Counted from the stretch's first letter, positions 7,581 through 16,843 are shown. The stretch: DNA of 64,000 nucleotides from Paratractidigestivibacter sp003150175 (GCF_964283195.1 NZ_CAXYLH010000009.1), one strand, 5' to 3'. Notes: generated by a model not told the origin, from the sequence alone. Numbers and translations are program-made.

Positions 7581-9458
7581 ATGGCCGCTGCGAGCAATTC
7601 GCATATTGATTCGCAGGGAGGCGCCGTCGTGCGCCTCTCGCACGTTACGCTGCGCTACGGAGACGCATGCGCGCTCGACGACGTGAGCCTCGAGGTGCCG
7701 CGCGGCCAGCGGGTGTGCGTGCTCGGGGCCAACGGCAGCGGCAAGTCCACGCTCGCCTCCGTGATCTGCGGGCTCCTCGCCCCGGACGAGGGGAACGTCG
7801 AGCTCGTAGGCGAGGCCGTGTGCGCGGGCGGCGAGCCCGACCTCGAGGCCTACCGGCGCGCGCGGCGCGGGCTGGGGCTCGTGTTCCAGAACCCGGACGA
7901 CCAGATCGTCACGAGCGTGGTGGCAGACGATGTGGCCTTCGGGCCCGAGAACCTCGGCCTTCCGCGCGACGAGATTCGCCGGCGCGTGGAGCGCGAGCTC
8001 AAGCGCGTGGCGCTCGCCGACTATGCGCGCGCCGACCCGTCGCGGATGAGCGGCGGGCAGCGGCAGCGCGTGTGCATCGCCGGCGCGCTGGCCATGGAGC
8101 CGCAGGTGCTCGTGCTCGACGAGCCTTCTTCCCTGCTGGACGTGCGCGGCCGTGAGGCGATCTTGCGCGTGATGAGCCGCCTTACCGCCGCCGGGACCAC
8201 GCTCGTGCACGTGACGCACTTCATGGACGAGGCCCTGCAGGCCGACCGCGCGATCGTCATGCGGGCCGGGCGCGTCGTGCTCGACGGGGCGCCGCGGGAG
8301 GTCTTCTGCTCGAAAAACGCCGAGCTCATCGACGAACTCGGGCTCGAGATGCCCTTCGAGCTGCGGCTCGAGCGGGCAAGAAGGGCGCTGACCGCAGGCG
8401 GCGGCGCGGCGAAGACCGCAGGTGCCGCGGGCCCCGTTGCCGCGGGCCGCGGCGTCGCCGGGCGGGGCGCGGGCGACGCCCGCTCGAACGCCGCCGCGAC
8501 CGCGGAGGCCCCCGCCCAAGCGTCCGCGACCGCCCCGCTCTGCTCGCTCGACGGCGTCGGCTACGCATACACCCCGCGCAGCCATGCGCTGGAGGGGGCT
8601 TCTTTCCAGGTGCGCGAGGGAGAGTGCTGCGCGATCGTGGGGCAGACCGGCTCGGGCAAGTCCACGCTGCTGCGGCTGCTCTGCGGCCTCGAGGCGCCGG
8701 ACGCCGGCACCGTCGAGGTCACGGGCGCGACGACGGCGACCAAGCGCGGCCGCCGCGCCGTCCGGCACCAGGTCGGCTACGTGATGCAGCATCCCGAACG
8801 GCAGCTCTTTGCCCAGACCGTGGAGCAGGACGTCGCGTTCGGCCCGCGCAACATGGGCCTTCCCGCCGCCGAGGTCGCCCGGCGCGTGGACCATGCCCTC
8901 GACCTGGTCGGCCTCGGCGCAAAGAAGGGCTTCTCGCCGTTCGAGCTCTCCGGCGGGCAGAAGCGGCTCGCCGCCATCGCGGGCGTGCTCGCCATGGAGC
9001 CGCGGCTGCTCGTGCTCGACGAGCCGACGGCCGGGCTCGACCCGCACGGGCGCACCCGGCTGCGGGGGCTCGTCGCCGACCTGCGGGCGCACGGGGTCAC
9101 GATCGTGCAGGTCACGCACTCGATGGAAGACGCCGCCCGCGCGGACCACGTGGTCGTGCTCGACCAGTCGCGCGTGATCGCCGATGGAACTCCCACCGAG
9201 GTGTTCAGCCGCGCGAACGCGGGGAAGCTCCATGCCTGCGGGCTCGGGCTGCCGCGACCGCTCTCGTACGCGCGCGAACTGGAGGACGCCGGGGCGCCCG
9301 CGCTCGGCGACCCGCTGACCATCGAGGAGCTCGCGGCGGCGCTGGGGCCGCTGGCGGGCGCGGGGGACGCAGCAAGCGCGGCGGGCGACGATCCCCGAGA
9401 CGACGGCCCGCGCAACGGCAGCCCCCGCAGCAACGTCCCCGAGGAGGTGGGCGCGTAA
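7581..9458 (+). CDS. ECF transporter ATPase, EcfA and EcfA' fused in one chain
   Basis: One 625-residue chain carries two complete ABC ATPase domains. Domain 1 has Walker A GANGSGKST (near residue 50), Q-loop FQNPDDQIVT, signature RMSGGQRQR and Walker B VLVLDEPSS. Domain 2 has Walker A GQTGSGKST (near residue 355), Q-loop MQHPERQLFA, signature LSGGQKRLA and LLVLDEPTAGLDP. An Ala/Gly-rich linker of about 50 residues joins them, and a disordered tail follows. In most bacteria these are two separate proteins. The ATG at 7581 is used, but GTG at 7629, with GGGAGG upstream and the usual ABC N-terminus, is a real alternative. It overlaps ecfT by one base. Confidence 0.92.
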   Translation: MAAASNSHIDSQGGAVVRLSHVTLRYGDACALDDVSLEVPRGQRVCVLGANGSGKSTLASVICGLLAPDEGNVELVGEAVCAGGEPDLEAYRRARRGLGLVFQNPDDQIVTSVVADDVAFGPENLGLPRDEIRRRVERELKRVALADYARADPSRMSGGQRQRVCIAGALAMEPQVLVLDEPSSLLDVRGREAILRVMSRLTAAGTTLVHVTHFMDEALQADRAIVMRAGRVVLDGAPREVFCSKNAELIDELGLEMPFELRLERARRALTAGGGAAKTAGAAGPVAAGRGVAGRGAGDARSNAAATAEAPAQASATAPLCSLDGVGYAYTPRSHALEGASFQVREGECCAIVGQTGSGKSTLLRLLCGLEAPDAGTVEVTGATTATKRGRRAVRHQVGYVMQHPERQLFAQTVEQDVAFGPRNMGLPAAEVARRVDHALDLVGLGAKKGFSPFELSGGQKRLAAIAGVLAMEPRLLVLDEPTAGLDPHGRTRLRGLVADLRAHGVTIVQVTHSMEDAARADHVVVLDQSRVIADGTPTEVFSRANAGKLHACGLGLPRPLSYARELEDAGAPALGDPLTIEELAAALGPLAGAGDAASAAGDDPRDDGPRNGSPRSNVPEEVGA

Positions 9459-10252
9459 TGGCCTTCAAGCTCGAGGTCGGCCAGTACTATGAGGCCGACT
9501 CCCCCATCCACGCGCTCGACGCGCGCGTCAAGTTCTGCTGCGCCTTCGTCTGCATGATCGTGCTGTTCTGCGCCGGGACGCCCGCGCAGCTGGCCATCGG
9601 CGCGGCCTTCACGGTCGCCGTCGTGGCGGCGAGCCGCGTGCCCGTGGGGCGTGTGGCCGCCTCGGTCGAGCCGCTCGTGTTCTTCCTCGGGTTCCTCTCG
9701 CTGTTCAACCTGATCTTCGTCCAGACGGGAAACGAGCTGCTGGTCGCAGGCCCCGTGCGCATCACCGATGGCGGCGTGTGGGCGGCTGTGCTCTACACCG
9801 TGCGCTTCGGGCTCGCCCTCATGCTCGGGTCTCTTATCCTGCTGACCACGACGCCGACCGAGCTCTCCGACGCCTTCGACGCCATGCTCGGCCCGCTCGC
9901 GCGACTGGGCCTTCCCGCCCACGAGATCGCGATGGTCTTCAGCCTCATGCTGCGCTTCGTCCCCACGCTCGCCGACGAGGCGTCGGCAATCCTCGACGCG
10001 CAGGCCATGCGCGGCGGCGGCTTCGACGAGGGTGGGCCGGTGCGGCGTGTCCGCGCGATCGTCCCCGTGATCGTCGCGCTTCTTGCCAGCGGGCTGCGCC
10101 ACGCAGACGGGCTCAGCCGCGCGCTCGACGCCCGCTGCTACGAGGGCGGGGAAGGCCGCACGCACCTGCGCGAGCCGCGCCTCGCCGCGCGCGACGCCGT
10201 CGCCGTCGCCGTGTGCGCGGCCTTCATCGCAGCGCTCGTCTTCGCAGGGTAG
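9458..10252 (+). CDS. ecfT: ECF transporter transmembrane T component
   Basis: Membrane scaffold of 264 residues that couples the ATPases to S components such as RibU. The ATG shares bases with the ATPase stop (TAATG at 9456-9460), which implies translational coupling. It has hydrophobic helices at residues about 25-110 and 240-262. Two coupling motifs contact the ATPases: AMRGGGF (near residue 185) and ARCYEGGEGRT (near residue 226), variants of the Ala-Arg-Gly motif. It is the last gene of the riboswitch-controlled ribU-ecfAA'-ecfT operon. The module may also serve S components encoded elsewhere. Confidence 0.93.
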   Translation: MAFKLEVGQYYEADSPIHALDARVKFCCAFVCMIVLFCAGTPAQLAIGAAFTVAVVAASRVPVGRVAASVEPLVFFLGFLSLFNLIFVQTGNELLVAGPVRITDGGVWAAVLYTVRFGLALMLGSLILLTTTPTELSDAFDAMLGPLARLGLPAHEIAMVFSLMLRFVPTLADEASAILDAQAMRGGGFDEGGPVRRVRAIVPVIVALLASGLRHADGLSRALDARCYEGGEGRTHLREPRLAARDAVAVAVCAAFIAALVFAG

Positions 10253-10426
10253 GCGGGCGGGCCCAAGGCGAGCTCGGGGCGGCAAGCCGCCGCGCCGGGA
10301 ACAGCCGTCCCCAAGCGCCCGCCCCACGGTACGCCCCCGGCTTTGAGCCAAACCGCAAGGCTGGTTCCCAAACAAAAAGTATGCCCTGAGCTGCTGTTTC
10401 TTTGGTGGGCAGCCGGTTTTCTGCCG

Positions 10427-10432
10427 TAGAAT
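10427..10432 (+). promoter_or_regulatory. Candidate -10 box (TAGAAT) for purL
   Basis: TAGAAT lies 42 bp before the purL ATG, giving a leader of roughly 35 nt with GGAGG at 10460-10464. The -35 region is not obvious. No purine riboswitch is seen. Confidence 0.4.
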
Positions 10433-10473
10433 AGTGAAGTTACCGGCAAACCCCGTCACGGAGGTTCACCCTT

Positions 10474-13400
10474 ATGGTTTCTCGCGTTTACGTAGAGAAG
10501 AAGCCCGGATTCGACGGCGAGGCCAAGGCGCTCGAGCGCGAGCTGCGCACGCTCCTCGGCATCGACGGCATCACCAACCTGCGCATCGTCAACCGCTACG
10601 ACGTCGAGGGCATCGACGAGGAGCTCTTCGCGTCCTGCGTGCCCACGGTATTCTCGGAGCCTCAGGCGGACAACGCCTCCGCGCAGATGCCCGCCGTCGC
10701 CGACGGCGCCGCGGTCTTCGCGGTCGAGTTCCTCCCCGGCCAGTTCGACCAGCGCGCCGACTCCGCGAGCGAGTGCATCCAGCTCATCAGCCAGGGCGAG
10801 CGCCCCACTGTGCGCTCCGCCAAGGTCTACGTACTCGAGGGCGAGCTTTCGCCCGCCGACGTGGACGCCGTGAAGCACTACGTCATCAACCCGGTCGAGG
10901 CGCGCGAGGCCTCGCTCGAGCCCAAGCAGACCCTCAAGGCCAACGTCCCCGAGCCCGAACCGGTCGAGGTCCTCGACGGCTTCCTCGAGCTTTCGGAGGC
11001 GGAGCTCCAGGCCTTCATCGACGAGCGCGGCCTGGCCATGGACCTCGCCGACATCAAGTTCTGCCAGGAGTACTTCGCCGGCGAGGGCCGCGTCCCCACG
11101 ATCACCGAGATAAAGATGATCGACACCTACTGGTCGGACCACTGCCGCCACACCACCTTCGGCACGCGCCTGCACCACATCCTCACCGGCGACCCGCGCG
11201 TCAAGGACGCCTTCGCCCGCTACGAGCAGATGCGCCGCGAGCTCGGCCGCGAGCAGAAGCCCATCTGCCTCATGGACATGGGCACCATCGGCGCCAAGTA
11301 CCTTAAGGCCAAGGGCATCCTCAAGAACCTTGACGAGTCCGAGGAGATCAACGCCTGCACCGTCAAGTGCAAGGTCGACGTCGACGGCCACGACGAGGAC
11401 TGGCTGTACCTCTTTAAGAACGAGACCCACAACCACCCGACCGAGATCGAGCCCTTCGGCGGCGCGGCCACCTGCATCGGCGGCGCTATCCGCGACCCGC
11501 TCTCGGGCCGCAGCTACGTCTACCAAGCCATGCGCGTCACGGGCGCCGCGGATCCGACCGTCCCCGTCTCGGAGACGCTCGAGGGCAAGCTACCGCAGCG
11601 CAAGCTCGTAACCACCGCCGCGGCCGGCTACTCCAGCTACGGCAACCAGATCGGCCTGGCCACCGGCCAGGTCAGCGAGCTCTACCACCCCGGCTACGTG
11701 GCCAAGCGCATGGAGATCGGCGCCGTCGTGGGCGCCACCCCCGCCTCCCACGTGCGCCGCGAGTGCCCCGCGCCCGGCGACGTCATCGTGCTGCTGGGCG
11801 GGCGCACCGGCCGCGACGGCATCGGCGGCGCCACCGGCAGCTCCAAGGCCCACAACGTCGAGTCCATTGAGAAGGATGGTGCCGAGGTCCAGAAGGGCAA
11901 CGCGCCCGTTGAGCGCAAGCTCCAGCGACTCTTCCGCCGCGAGGACGCCTGCCGCCTGATCAAGCGCTGCAACGACTTCGGCGCCGGCGGCGTCAGCGTC
12001 GCCATCGGTGAGCTGGCCGACGGCCTGCACGTCGACCTCGACGCCGTGCCAAAGAAGTACGAGGGCCTCGACGGCACCGAGCTCGCCATCTCCGAGTCGC
12101 AGGAGCGCATGGCCGTGGCCCTCGCGCCCGAGGACGTGGACGAGTTCCTCGGCTACGCGCGCGAAGAGAACCTCGAGGCCACGCCCGTCGCGACCGTCAC
12201 CGCCGACCCGCGCCTGGTCATGGACTGGAACGGAAAGACGATCGTCGACGTGAGCCGCGAGTTCCTCGCCTCCAACGGCGCGCCCAAGGACCAGGAGGTC
12301 CACGTGGCGATGCCCGCCGAATACGTGCGCGACTGGGAGGGCGACACCCTGGCCCAGAAGCTCCACAGCCTCGTGACCGACCTCAACGTCGCGTCCAACA
12401 AGGGCCTCTCGGAGCGCTTCGATTCCACCATCGGCGCCGCGACCGTCCTCATGCCCTTCGGCGGAAAGACCCAGCTCACGCCCGCCATGGCCATGGCCGC
12501 CAAGCTCCCTGTGGACGGCGAGACCACCACGTGCTCCGGCATGGCGTGGGGCTTCAACCCCTACCTCATGGAGGCCGACCAGTTCACCGGCGCCTACATC
12601 TCGGTCGTCGAGTCGGTGAGCCGCCTCGTGGCCGCGGGCTTCGAGCACAAGGGCTTCTATCTCACCTTCCAGGAGTACTTCGAGAAACTCCGCGACGAGC
12701 CCGAGCGCTGGGGCAAGCCCATGGCCGCCGTCCTCGGCGCCCTCATGGCCCAGGTCGACCTGGGCATCGGCTCTATCGGCGGCAAGGACTCGATGTCGGG
12801 CAGCTTCGAGGACCTCGACGTGCCGCCCACGCTCGTCAGCTTCGCCACGGGCCTCGGCCACGTGGGCCGCGTGACCTCGCCCGAGTTCAAGGGCGCCGGC
12901 CACAAGGTCATCGCCATCATCCCCAACTACGACGCCGACGGCATCACGCCGCTCGCGAAGTCGCTGCTCGCGGCCTACGACGTGGTCGAGGGGCTCATCG
13001 GCCGCGGGCAGGCGCTCGCAGTCTCGACCCCGGGCTACGGCGCCGTCGCCGAGTCCGTGTTCAAGATGTGCGTCGGCAACCGGATCGGCATCGAGCTCGA
13101 GCCGGCCTTCACCACCGAGGCGCTGTTCTGCCCCGCGTACGGCAGCTTCATCGTCGAGGTCTCCGACGACGCGCAGCTCCCCGTCCTCGAGCAGGGCGTG
13201 ACGGCGGCGCTGCTCGGCACCACCACCGAGGACTACGAGCTCAATGCCGCGGGCGAGACGATCGACCTCGCTGAGCTCCAGGAGGCCTGGGAGGGCGCGA
13301 TCGAGTCCGTGTTCCCCTACCGCGCCGAGGGCCCGAAGGTCCAGAAGCTCGACTACTGCATCGCCGAGCACGAGGTCTCGCGCCCCGCGCCCGCGATCCA

Positions 13401-14208
13401 CGTCGCCCACCCGCGCGTGGTCATCCCCGTGTTCCCGGGCACGAACTGCGAGTACGACACGGCGCGCGCGTTCCGCCGCGCCGGCGCCGACCCCAGCGTC
13501 CTCGTGATCAACAACCTCACGCCCGAGGCCGTCGCCGAGAGCACCCACGAGCTCGCGCGCCGCATCCGCGAGAGCCAGATCGTCATGATCCCCGGCGGCT
13601 TCAGCGGCGGCGACGAGCCCGACGGCTCCGCGAAGTTCATCACCGCGTTCTTCCGCGCGCCTGAGGTCACCGAGGCGGTCCGCGAGCTGCTGCAGTCCCG
13701 CGACGGCCTCATACTCGGCATCTGCAACGGCTTCCAGGCGCTCATCAAGCTGGGCCTCGTCCCCTACGGCGACATCCGCCCGATGGACGAGACCTGCCCG
13801 ACGCTCACCTTCAACACCATTGGACGTCACCAGAGCCGCCTGGTTCGCACGCGCGTCGCGAGCGACCTCAGCCCGTGGCTGTCCAAGTGCGAGGTCGGCG
13901 ACATGCACGAGATCGCGATCTCGCACGGCGAGGGCCGCTTCGTCGCGTCGCCCGAGCTCGTGGCCGAGCTTGCCGCCAAGGGCCAGATCGCCACGCAGTA
14001 CGTCGGCGAGGACGGCGAGCCCGCGATGAGCCTCGACGTGAACCCCAACGGCTCCGTGCTCGCCGTCGAGGGCATCACCAGCCCCGACGGCCGCGTCCTC
14101 GGAAAGATGGGTCACACCGAGCGCTCCGGCGAGGGCCTCTACAAGAACGTTCCCGGCAACAAATACCAGCCGCTCATCGAGGGCGGCGTCGCCTACTTCA
14201 CCGAGTAG
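10474..14208 (+). CDS. purL: Phosphoribosylformylglycinamidine synthase, single-chain type
   Basis: Converts FGAR, glutamine and ATP to FGAM in de novo purine synthesis. At 1244 residues it is the long single-chain form, with synthase and glutaminase fused, as in many Clostridia and Coriobacteriia, rather than the PurSQL complex. Seen are the N-terminal substrate-binding region, KNETHNHPTEIEPFGGAATC, DFGAGGVSVAIGELADG, the second synthase half with GIGSIGGKDSMSGSF, and a C-terminal class I amidotransferase domain with PVFPGTNCEYD, nucleophile Cys in LILGICNGFQ (about residue 1084) and catalytic His in SHGEGRF. The ATG has GGAGG 9 bp upstream. It is monocistronic and ends in a strong terminator. 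Confidence 0.97.
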   Translation: MVSRVYVEKKPGFDGEAKALERELRTLLGIDGITNLRIVNRYDVEGIDEELFASCVPTVFSEPQADNASAQMPAVADGAAVFAVEFLPGQFDQRADSASECIQLISQGERPTVRSAKVYVLEGELSPADVDAVKHYVINPVEAREASLEPKQTLKANVPEPEPVEVLDGFLELSEAELQAFIDERGLAMDLADIKFCQEYFAGEGRVPTITEIKMIDTYWSDHCRHTTFGTRLHHILTGDPRVKDAFARYEQMRRELGREQKPICLMDMGTIGAKYLKAKGILKNLDESEEINACTVKCKVDVDGHDEDWLYLFKNETHNHPTEIEPFGGAATCIGGAIRDPLSGRSYVYQAMRVTGAADPTVPVSETLEGKLPQRKLVTTAAAGYSSYGNQIGLATGQVSELYHPGYVAKRMEIGAVVGATPASHVRRECPAPGDVIVLLGGRTGRDGIGGATGSSKAHNVESIEKDGAEVQKGNAPVERKLQRLFRREDACRLIKRCNDFGAGGVSVAIGELADGLHVDLDAVPKKYEGLDGTELAISESQERMAVALAPEDVDEFLGYAREENLEATPVATVTADPRLVMDWNGKTIVDVSREFLASNGAPKDQEVHVAMPAEYVRDWEGDTLAQKLHSLVTDLNVASNKGLSERFDSTIGAATVLMPFGGKTQLTPAMAMAAKLPVDGETTTCSGMAWGFNPYLMEADQFTGAYISVVESVSRLVAAGFEHKGFYLTFQEYFEKLRDEPERWGKPMAAVLGALMAQVDLGIGSIGGKDSMSGSFEDLDVPPTLVSFATGLGHVGRVTSPEFKGAGHKVIAIIPNYDADGITPLAKSLLAAYDVVEGLIGRGQALAVSTPGYGAVAESVFKMCVGNRIGIELEPAFTTEALFCPAYGSFIVEVSDDAQLPVLEQGVTAALLGTTTEDYELNAAGETIDLAELQEAWEGAIESVFPYRAEGPKVQKLDYCIAEHEVSRPAPAIHVAHPRVVIPVFPGTNCEYDTARAFRRAGADPSVLVINNLTPEAVAESTHELARRIRESQIVMIPGGFSGGDEPDGSAKFITAFFRAPEVTEAVRELLQSRDGLILGICNGFQALIKLGLVPYGDIRPMDETCPTLTFNTIGRHQSRLVRTRVASDLSPWLSKCEVGDMHEIAISHGEGRFVASPELVAELAAKGQIATQYVGEDGEPAMSLDVNPNGSVLAVEGITSPDGRVLGKMGHTERSGEGLYKNVPGNKYQPLIEGGVAYFTE

Positions 14209-14229
14209 CGGCTCGATCACCGTCATTTG

Positions 14230-14267
14230 CCGCCCGTCCGCGAGGTTTCGCGGGCGGGCGGTCTTTT
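14230..14267 (+). terminator. Intrinsic terminator of purL
   Basis: CCGCCCGTCCGCGA (14230-14243) pairs with TCGCGGGCGGGCGG (14248-14261) through one G-T wobble and is followed by TCTTTT. It lies 22 bp after the purL stop. Confidence 0.85.
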
Positions 14268-14277
14268 GGTTTTGCGC

Positions 14278-14504
14278 AAAACTCGCTTAGGGCCACGTTG
14301 ACGGTTTTTGCTTGCACAGAACTCGCTTAGGGCTACGCTTATTCGGCCGCGTACGGCATCGCGGCCCTCGCGATACGGCAAAAGCCCAGATAAGCAATCT
14401 GAAAGAAACGACGATTTCCCCTTCAGTCGCCGTTTGGACGTAGCCCTAAGCGAGTTTTGTGCACCCAGCTCGCCCCAGCGTAGCCCGAATCGAGTTTTGC
14501 GCAC
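14278..14504. repeat. Nested inverted repeats of AAACTCGCTTAGGGCYACG
   Basis: Four copies of one word lie in mirror order. Forward copies are at 14278-14297 and 14319-14337, reverse copies at 14438-14461 and 14479-14502. The inner pair shares GCAC ends and GGGCTACG; the outer pair shares GCGC ends, so each pair matches itself better than the other pair. The spacer (about 14338-14437) has no gene. The element occupies nearly all of the gap between purL and the EamA exporter gene. Confidence 0.8.
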
Positions 14505-14548
14505 GCGCCGACCGCTCGAAGAGATGCCCAACGATTGGATCCACCCGC

Positions 14549-15508
14549 ATGACCAGCTCCGCCAGCCCCGCAACCACCAGAAAGCCTTTCCTCGCCACGA
14601 CCCCGGGCATGGTGCTCGCGTGCACCGTCGCCTGTATCCTGTGGGGCTCGGCGTTCCCCTGTGTGAAGATCGGCTACGCGATGTTCGGCATCGATTCCGC
14701 TGATGTCCCCTCCATCATCGCGTTCGCCGGCGCGCGCTTCCTGATCTCCGGCGCCCTCGTCGCCGTCGGCATGAGCATCGCGCGTCGCCGCCCCTTCGTG
14801 CCCGCGCGCGGGGACTGGGCGCCTGCGCTCAAGCTCTCCATGTTCCAGACGATCCTACAGTACGTGTTGTTCTACATCGGCCTTTCGCGCTGCTCGGGCG
14901 TGACGAGCTCAATCATCGAGGCGAGCAACTCGTTCATCATCGTGCTCCTGGCCGCCTACGCCTTCCGCACTGAGCGCATGACCGCGGCCAAGGCCTTCGG
15001 CTGCGTCCTTGGCTTCGCCGGCGTCCTGCTCGTCAACCTCGGCGGAGGCGCGGGCGGCCTGGGCTTCCGCCTCGACGGAGAGGGCCTCGTCTTCCTCTCG
15101 ACCTTCGCATCCGCGACCTCGAGCAACCTGTGCAAGCGCTATTCGGTCGACCACGACCCGGTGCTGCTCTCGGGCTGGCAGTTCGTCATCGGCGGGGTAG
15201 TCATGCTGGCCATGGGCCTCGCCATGGGCGGCCGCGTTGCCCCCGCGGCGGGCGCGGACCCCGCAGCGGCGATCGCGCTCCTCGTCTACCTGGGCTTCAT
15301 CAGCGCAGCGGCGTACTCGCTGTGGTCGGCGACCATCGCCGCGAACGACGTCTCACGCGTGGCGGTCTTCGGCTTCATCAACCCGGTCTTCGGCGTGATC
15401 CTCTCGGCCCTGCTCCTCGGTGAGACCAGCGTGCTCTCCCCCGCCCTCGCTGTCGCGTCCCTCGTGCTCGTGAGTGCGGGCATCATCATCGTCAACCGGC
15501 GGGCGTAG
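14549..15508 (+). CDS. DMT-superfamily (EamA) transporter
   Basis: Inner-membrane transporter of 319 residues with two EamA repeats and about ten membrane helices. Seen are VLACTVACILWGSAFPCVKIGY at the start, ITSFIIVLLAAYAFRTERMT-like helix ends, and the second repeat ending VLSALLLGETSVLSPALA. The frame is open from 14459, but that upstream part is repeat sequence. The ATG at 14549 gives a normal short N-terminus, although no convincing Shine-Dalgarno is visible. Family members export amino acids or other metabolites, and the substrate is not predictable here. A bidirectional terminator follows. Confidence 0.88.
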   Translation: MTSSASPATTRKPFLATTPGMVLACTVACILWGSAFPCVKIGYAMFGIDSADVPSIIAFAGARFLISGALVAVGMSIARRRPFVPARGDWAPALKLSMFQTILQYVLFYIGLSRCSGVTSSIIEASNSFIIVLLAAYAFRTERMTAAKAFGCVLGFAGVLLVNLGGGAGGLGFRLDGEGLVFLSTFASATSSNLCKRYSVDHDPVLLSGWQFVIGGVVMLAMGLAMGGRVAPAAGADPAAAIALLVYLGFISAAAYSLWSATIAANDVSRVAVFGFINPVFGVILSALLLGETSVLSPALAVASLVLVSAGIIIVNRRA

Positions 15509-15545
15509 GCTATAGGGCCGGAGCCGCGAGCGTAGGGCGGCCATC

Positions 15546-15692
15546 GTGGCAAGAATCGCCGCCGTGGCACGAGGCGCGGCAGAAATCGGCGCTGCGGCAC
15601 GAGGCGCAACAAAAAAGGCCGCTGTGGCAGGAATCCCCGTGCCACAGCGGCCTTTTTTACCACACTCCCTGCCACAGCGCCGATTCTTGTCA
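15546..15692. repeat. Nested inverted repeats of the GCTGTGGCA word, with bidirectional terminator
   Basis: An outer pair GTGGCAAGAATCG (15546-15558) and CGATTCTTGTCAC (15681-15693) encloses further copies. The innermost is AAAAAAGGCCGCTGTGGCA (15611-15629) against TGCCACAGCGGCCTTTTTT (15640-15658), a strong terminator for both strands. The intervening copies read CGTGGCACGAGGCGC and TGCGGCACGAGGCGC. The same GCTGTGGCA word builds the element at 31310-31398 after the HAD gene. The gap 15509-15820 holds no other gene. Confidence 0.8.
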
Positions 15693-15820
15693 CACCCCAA
15701 CTTTGGCTCCTCGAGGAAGGGCGAAGCGCCGACCGCCGACGCGTTGCACCGGTCCCTACTTTTGAATCCAGCGGAAAAGATATACTCCCCCTTAGCGCAA
15801 CGATGCGGATGGAGCTTTTC

Positions 15821-16843
15821 ATGGCAATCGAAGTTGTATACGACTCTCAAGTCACCAACCTCACGATCAGCCGTGCAAGGCAACTCGCGCCAAAGGAATT
15901 CGAACCCGCTTACAATTGGTTTATCGAGAATACCGGCCGTCACATCAGCGCATTGCCACATCGAATGAAGGCCGATAAGCCGAATCTTGAGATTCCACTC
16001 AGCAGAGACTCCGGAATCTATATCCCCGGAAAGAGATGCGTACAGTTCCGCGAAGGACGACGCTACGCCCTTTCCATTCATACCGGCAAGGGATACAACG
16101 ACAAGCCACTTCTCAGCCTTGCCGACAAAACCTGGATTCTCGATTACTCCGAGCATCGCGGCAACGCCGGCGAGCAAGGATACAACGACTCTTTGATTAA
16201 CTGCCTGAACGACGGCATTCCCGTTGGCGTCTTTCTCAAGGACCGTTCAGGAGGTTATACCGTTCTCGGTCTTGCGTATGTCGAGCGATATAACGGTTTT
16301 ACGGGCATGTTCACTCTTCATGGACCGATAACTCCTGCGACCGAGCAAGCGGGATGCTTCATATACAGAGGATTCGACGAGCTTCCGGACTCCGATCGCG
16401 ACCTGCTCTCCTCCGTCGAAGACCCATCTGATGAGCGGAAGACCGCCATTGCCCTGCAGGTACGTCGTGAGCAACAAGGCAAGTTTAGGCAGCTGATTCT
16501 TGATGCATACGATCAGACCTGCGCCATCACCCAGACAAATGTCCCGCAAGTTCTTCAGGCAGCCCATATCAACCCATACCGCGGAAAACGATCTCAGATA
16601 GTTAGCAACGGGTTGCTGCTTCGCGCTGATCTTCATTTACTGTTTGATGCTTTTCTGCTATCGGTGGACCCAAAGAATGGCGCGGTGGTTCTTTCCAAGA
16701 AGCTCGTTAACTCGAAATACACTTCGCTCAAAGGACGAGAGCTTCGTTTGCCCAGCGACCACCACAACGATCCGAGCCCAGCGCTCCTCGCGCTTCACCA
16801 CGATCAGTTCCTTATCGAGAACCAAATCATCGGAGTTCTCTAA
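15821..16843 (+). CDS. Solitary HNH endonuclease with an uncharacterised N-terminal domain
   Basis: Protein of 340 residues. The C-terminal part (about 215-300) is an HNH_2-type nuclease: CAITQTNVPQVLQAAHI supplies the first Cys and the central His, and LLLRADLHLLFD the last His and Asp. The N-terminal 200 residues, with DYSEHRGNAGEQGYND and a GIPVGVFLKDRSGGYTVLGL core, look like the sensing half of HNH proteins suspected of cutting modified DNA; that is inference. The start at 15821 has GGAG 7 bp upstream; an ATG at 15803 is also in frame. No methyltransferase is nearby. Base composition is clearly lower in GC than the flanks, suggesting horizontal transfer. A TATACT box lies at 15781-15786. 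Confidence 0.8.
   Translation: MAIEVVYDSQVTNLTISRARQLAPKEFEPAYNWFIENTGRHISALPHRMKADKPNLEIPLSRDSGIYIPGKRCVQFREGRRYALSIHTGKGYNDKPLLSLADKTWILDYSEHRGNAGEQGYNDSLINCLNDGIPVGVFLKDRSGGYTVLGLAYVERYNGFTGMFTLHGPITPATEQAGCFIYRGFDELPDSDRDLLSSVEDPSDERKTAIALQVRREQQGKFRQLILDAYDQTCAITQTNVPQVLQAAHINPYRGKRSQIVSNGLLLRADLHLLFDAFLLSVDPKNGAVVLSKKLVNSKYTSLKGRELRLPSDHHNDPSPALLALHHDQFLIENQIIGVL

Noticed and set aside
7086..9233. 715-codon minus-strand frame opposite the ECF ATPase
   Set aside because: Opposite strand has two complete ABC ATPase domains in frame; this one has no motifs.
10253..10473. Purine riboswitch before purL
   Set aside because: The leader is only about 35 nt and the conserved purine aptamer loops are not present.
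11590..14226. 878-codon minus-strand frame opposite purL
   Set aside because: PurL covers the region with catalytic motifs throughout; long antisense frames are expected at this GC content.
14524..14703. Alternative start for the EamA gene in another frame (MPNDWIHPHDQ...)
   Set aside because: It has a GAAGAG-like site but runs out of frame with the transporter and has no homology.
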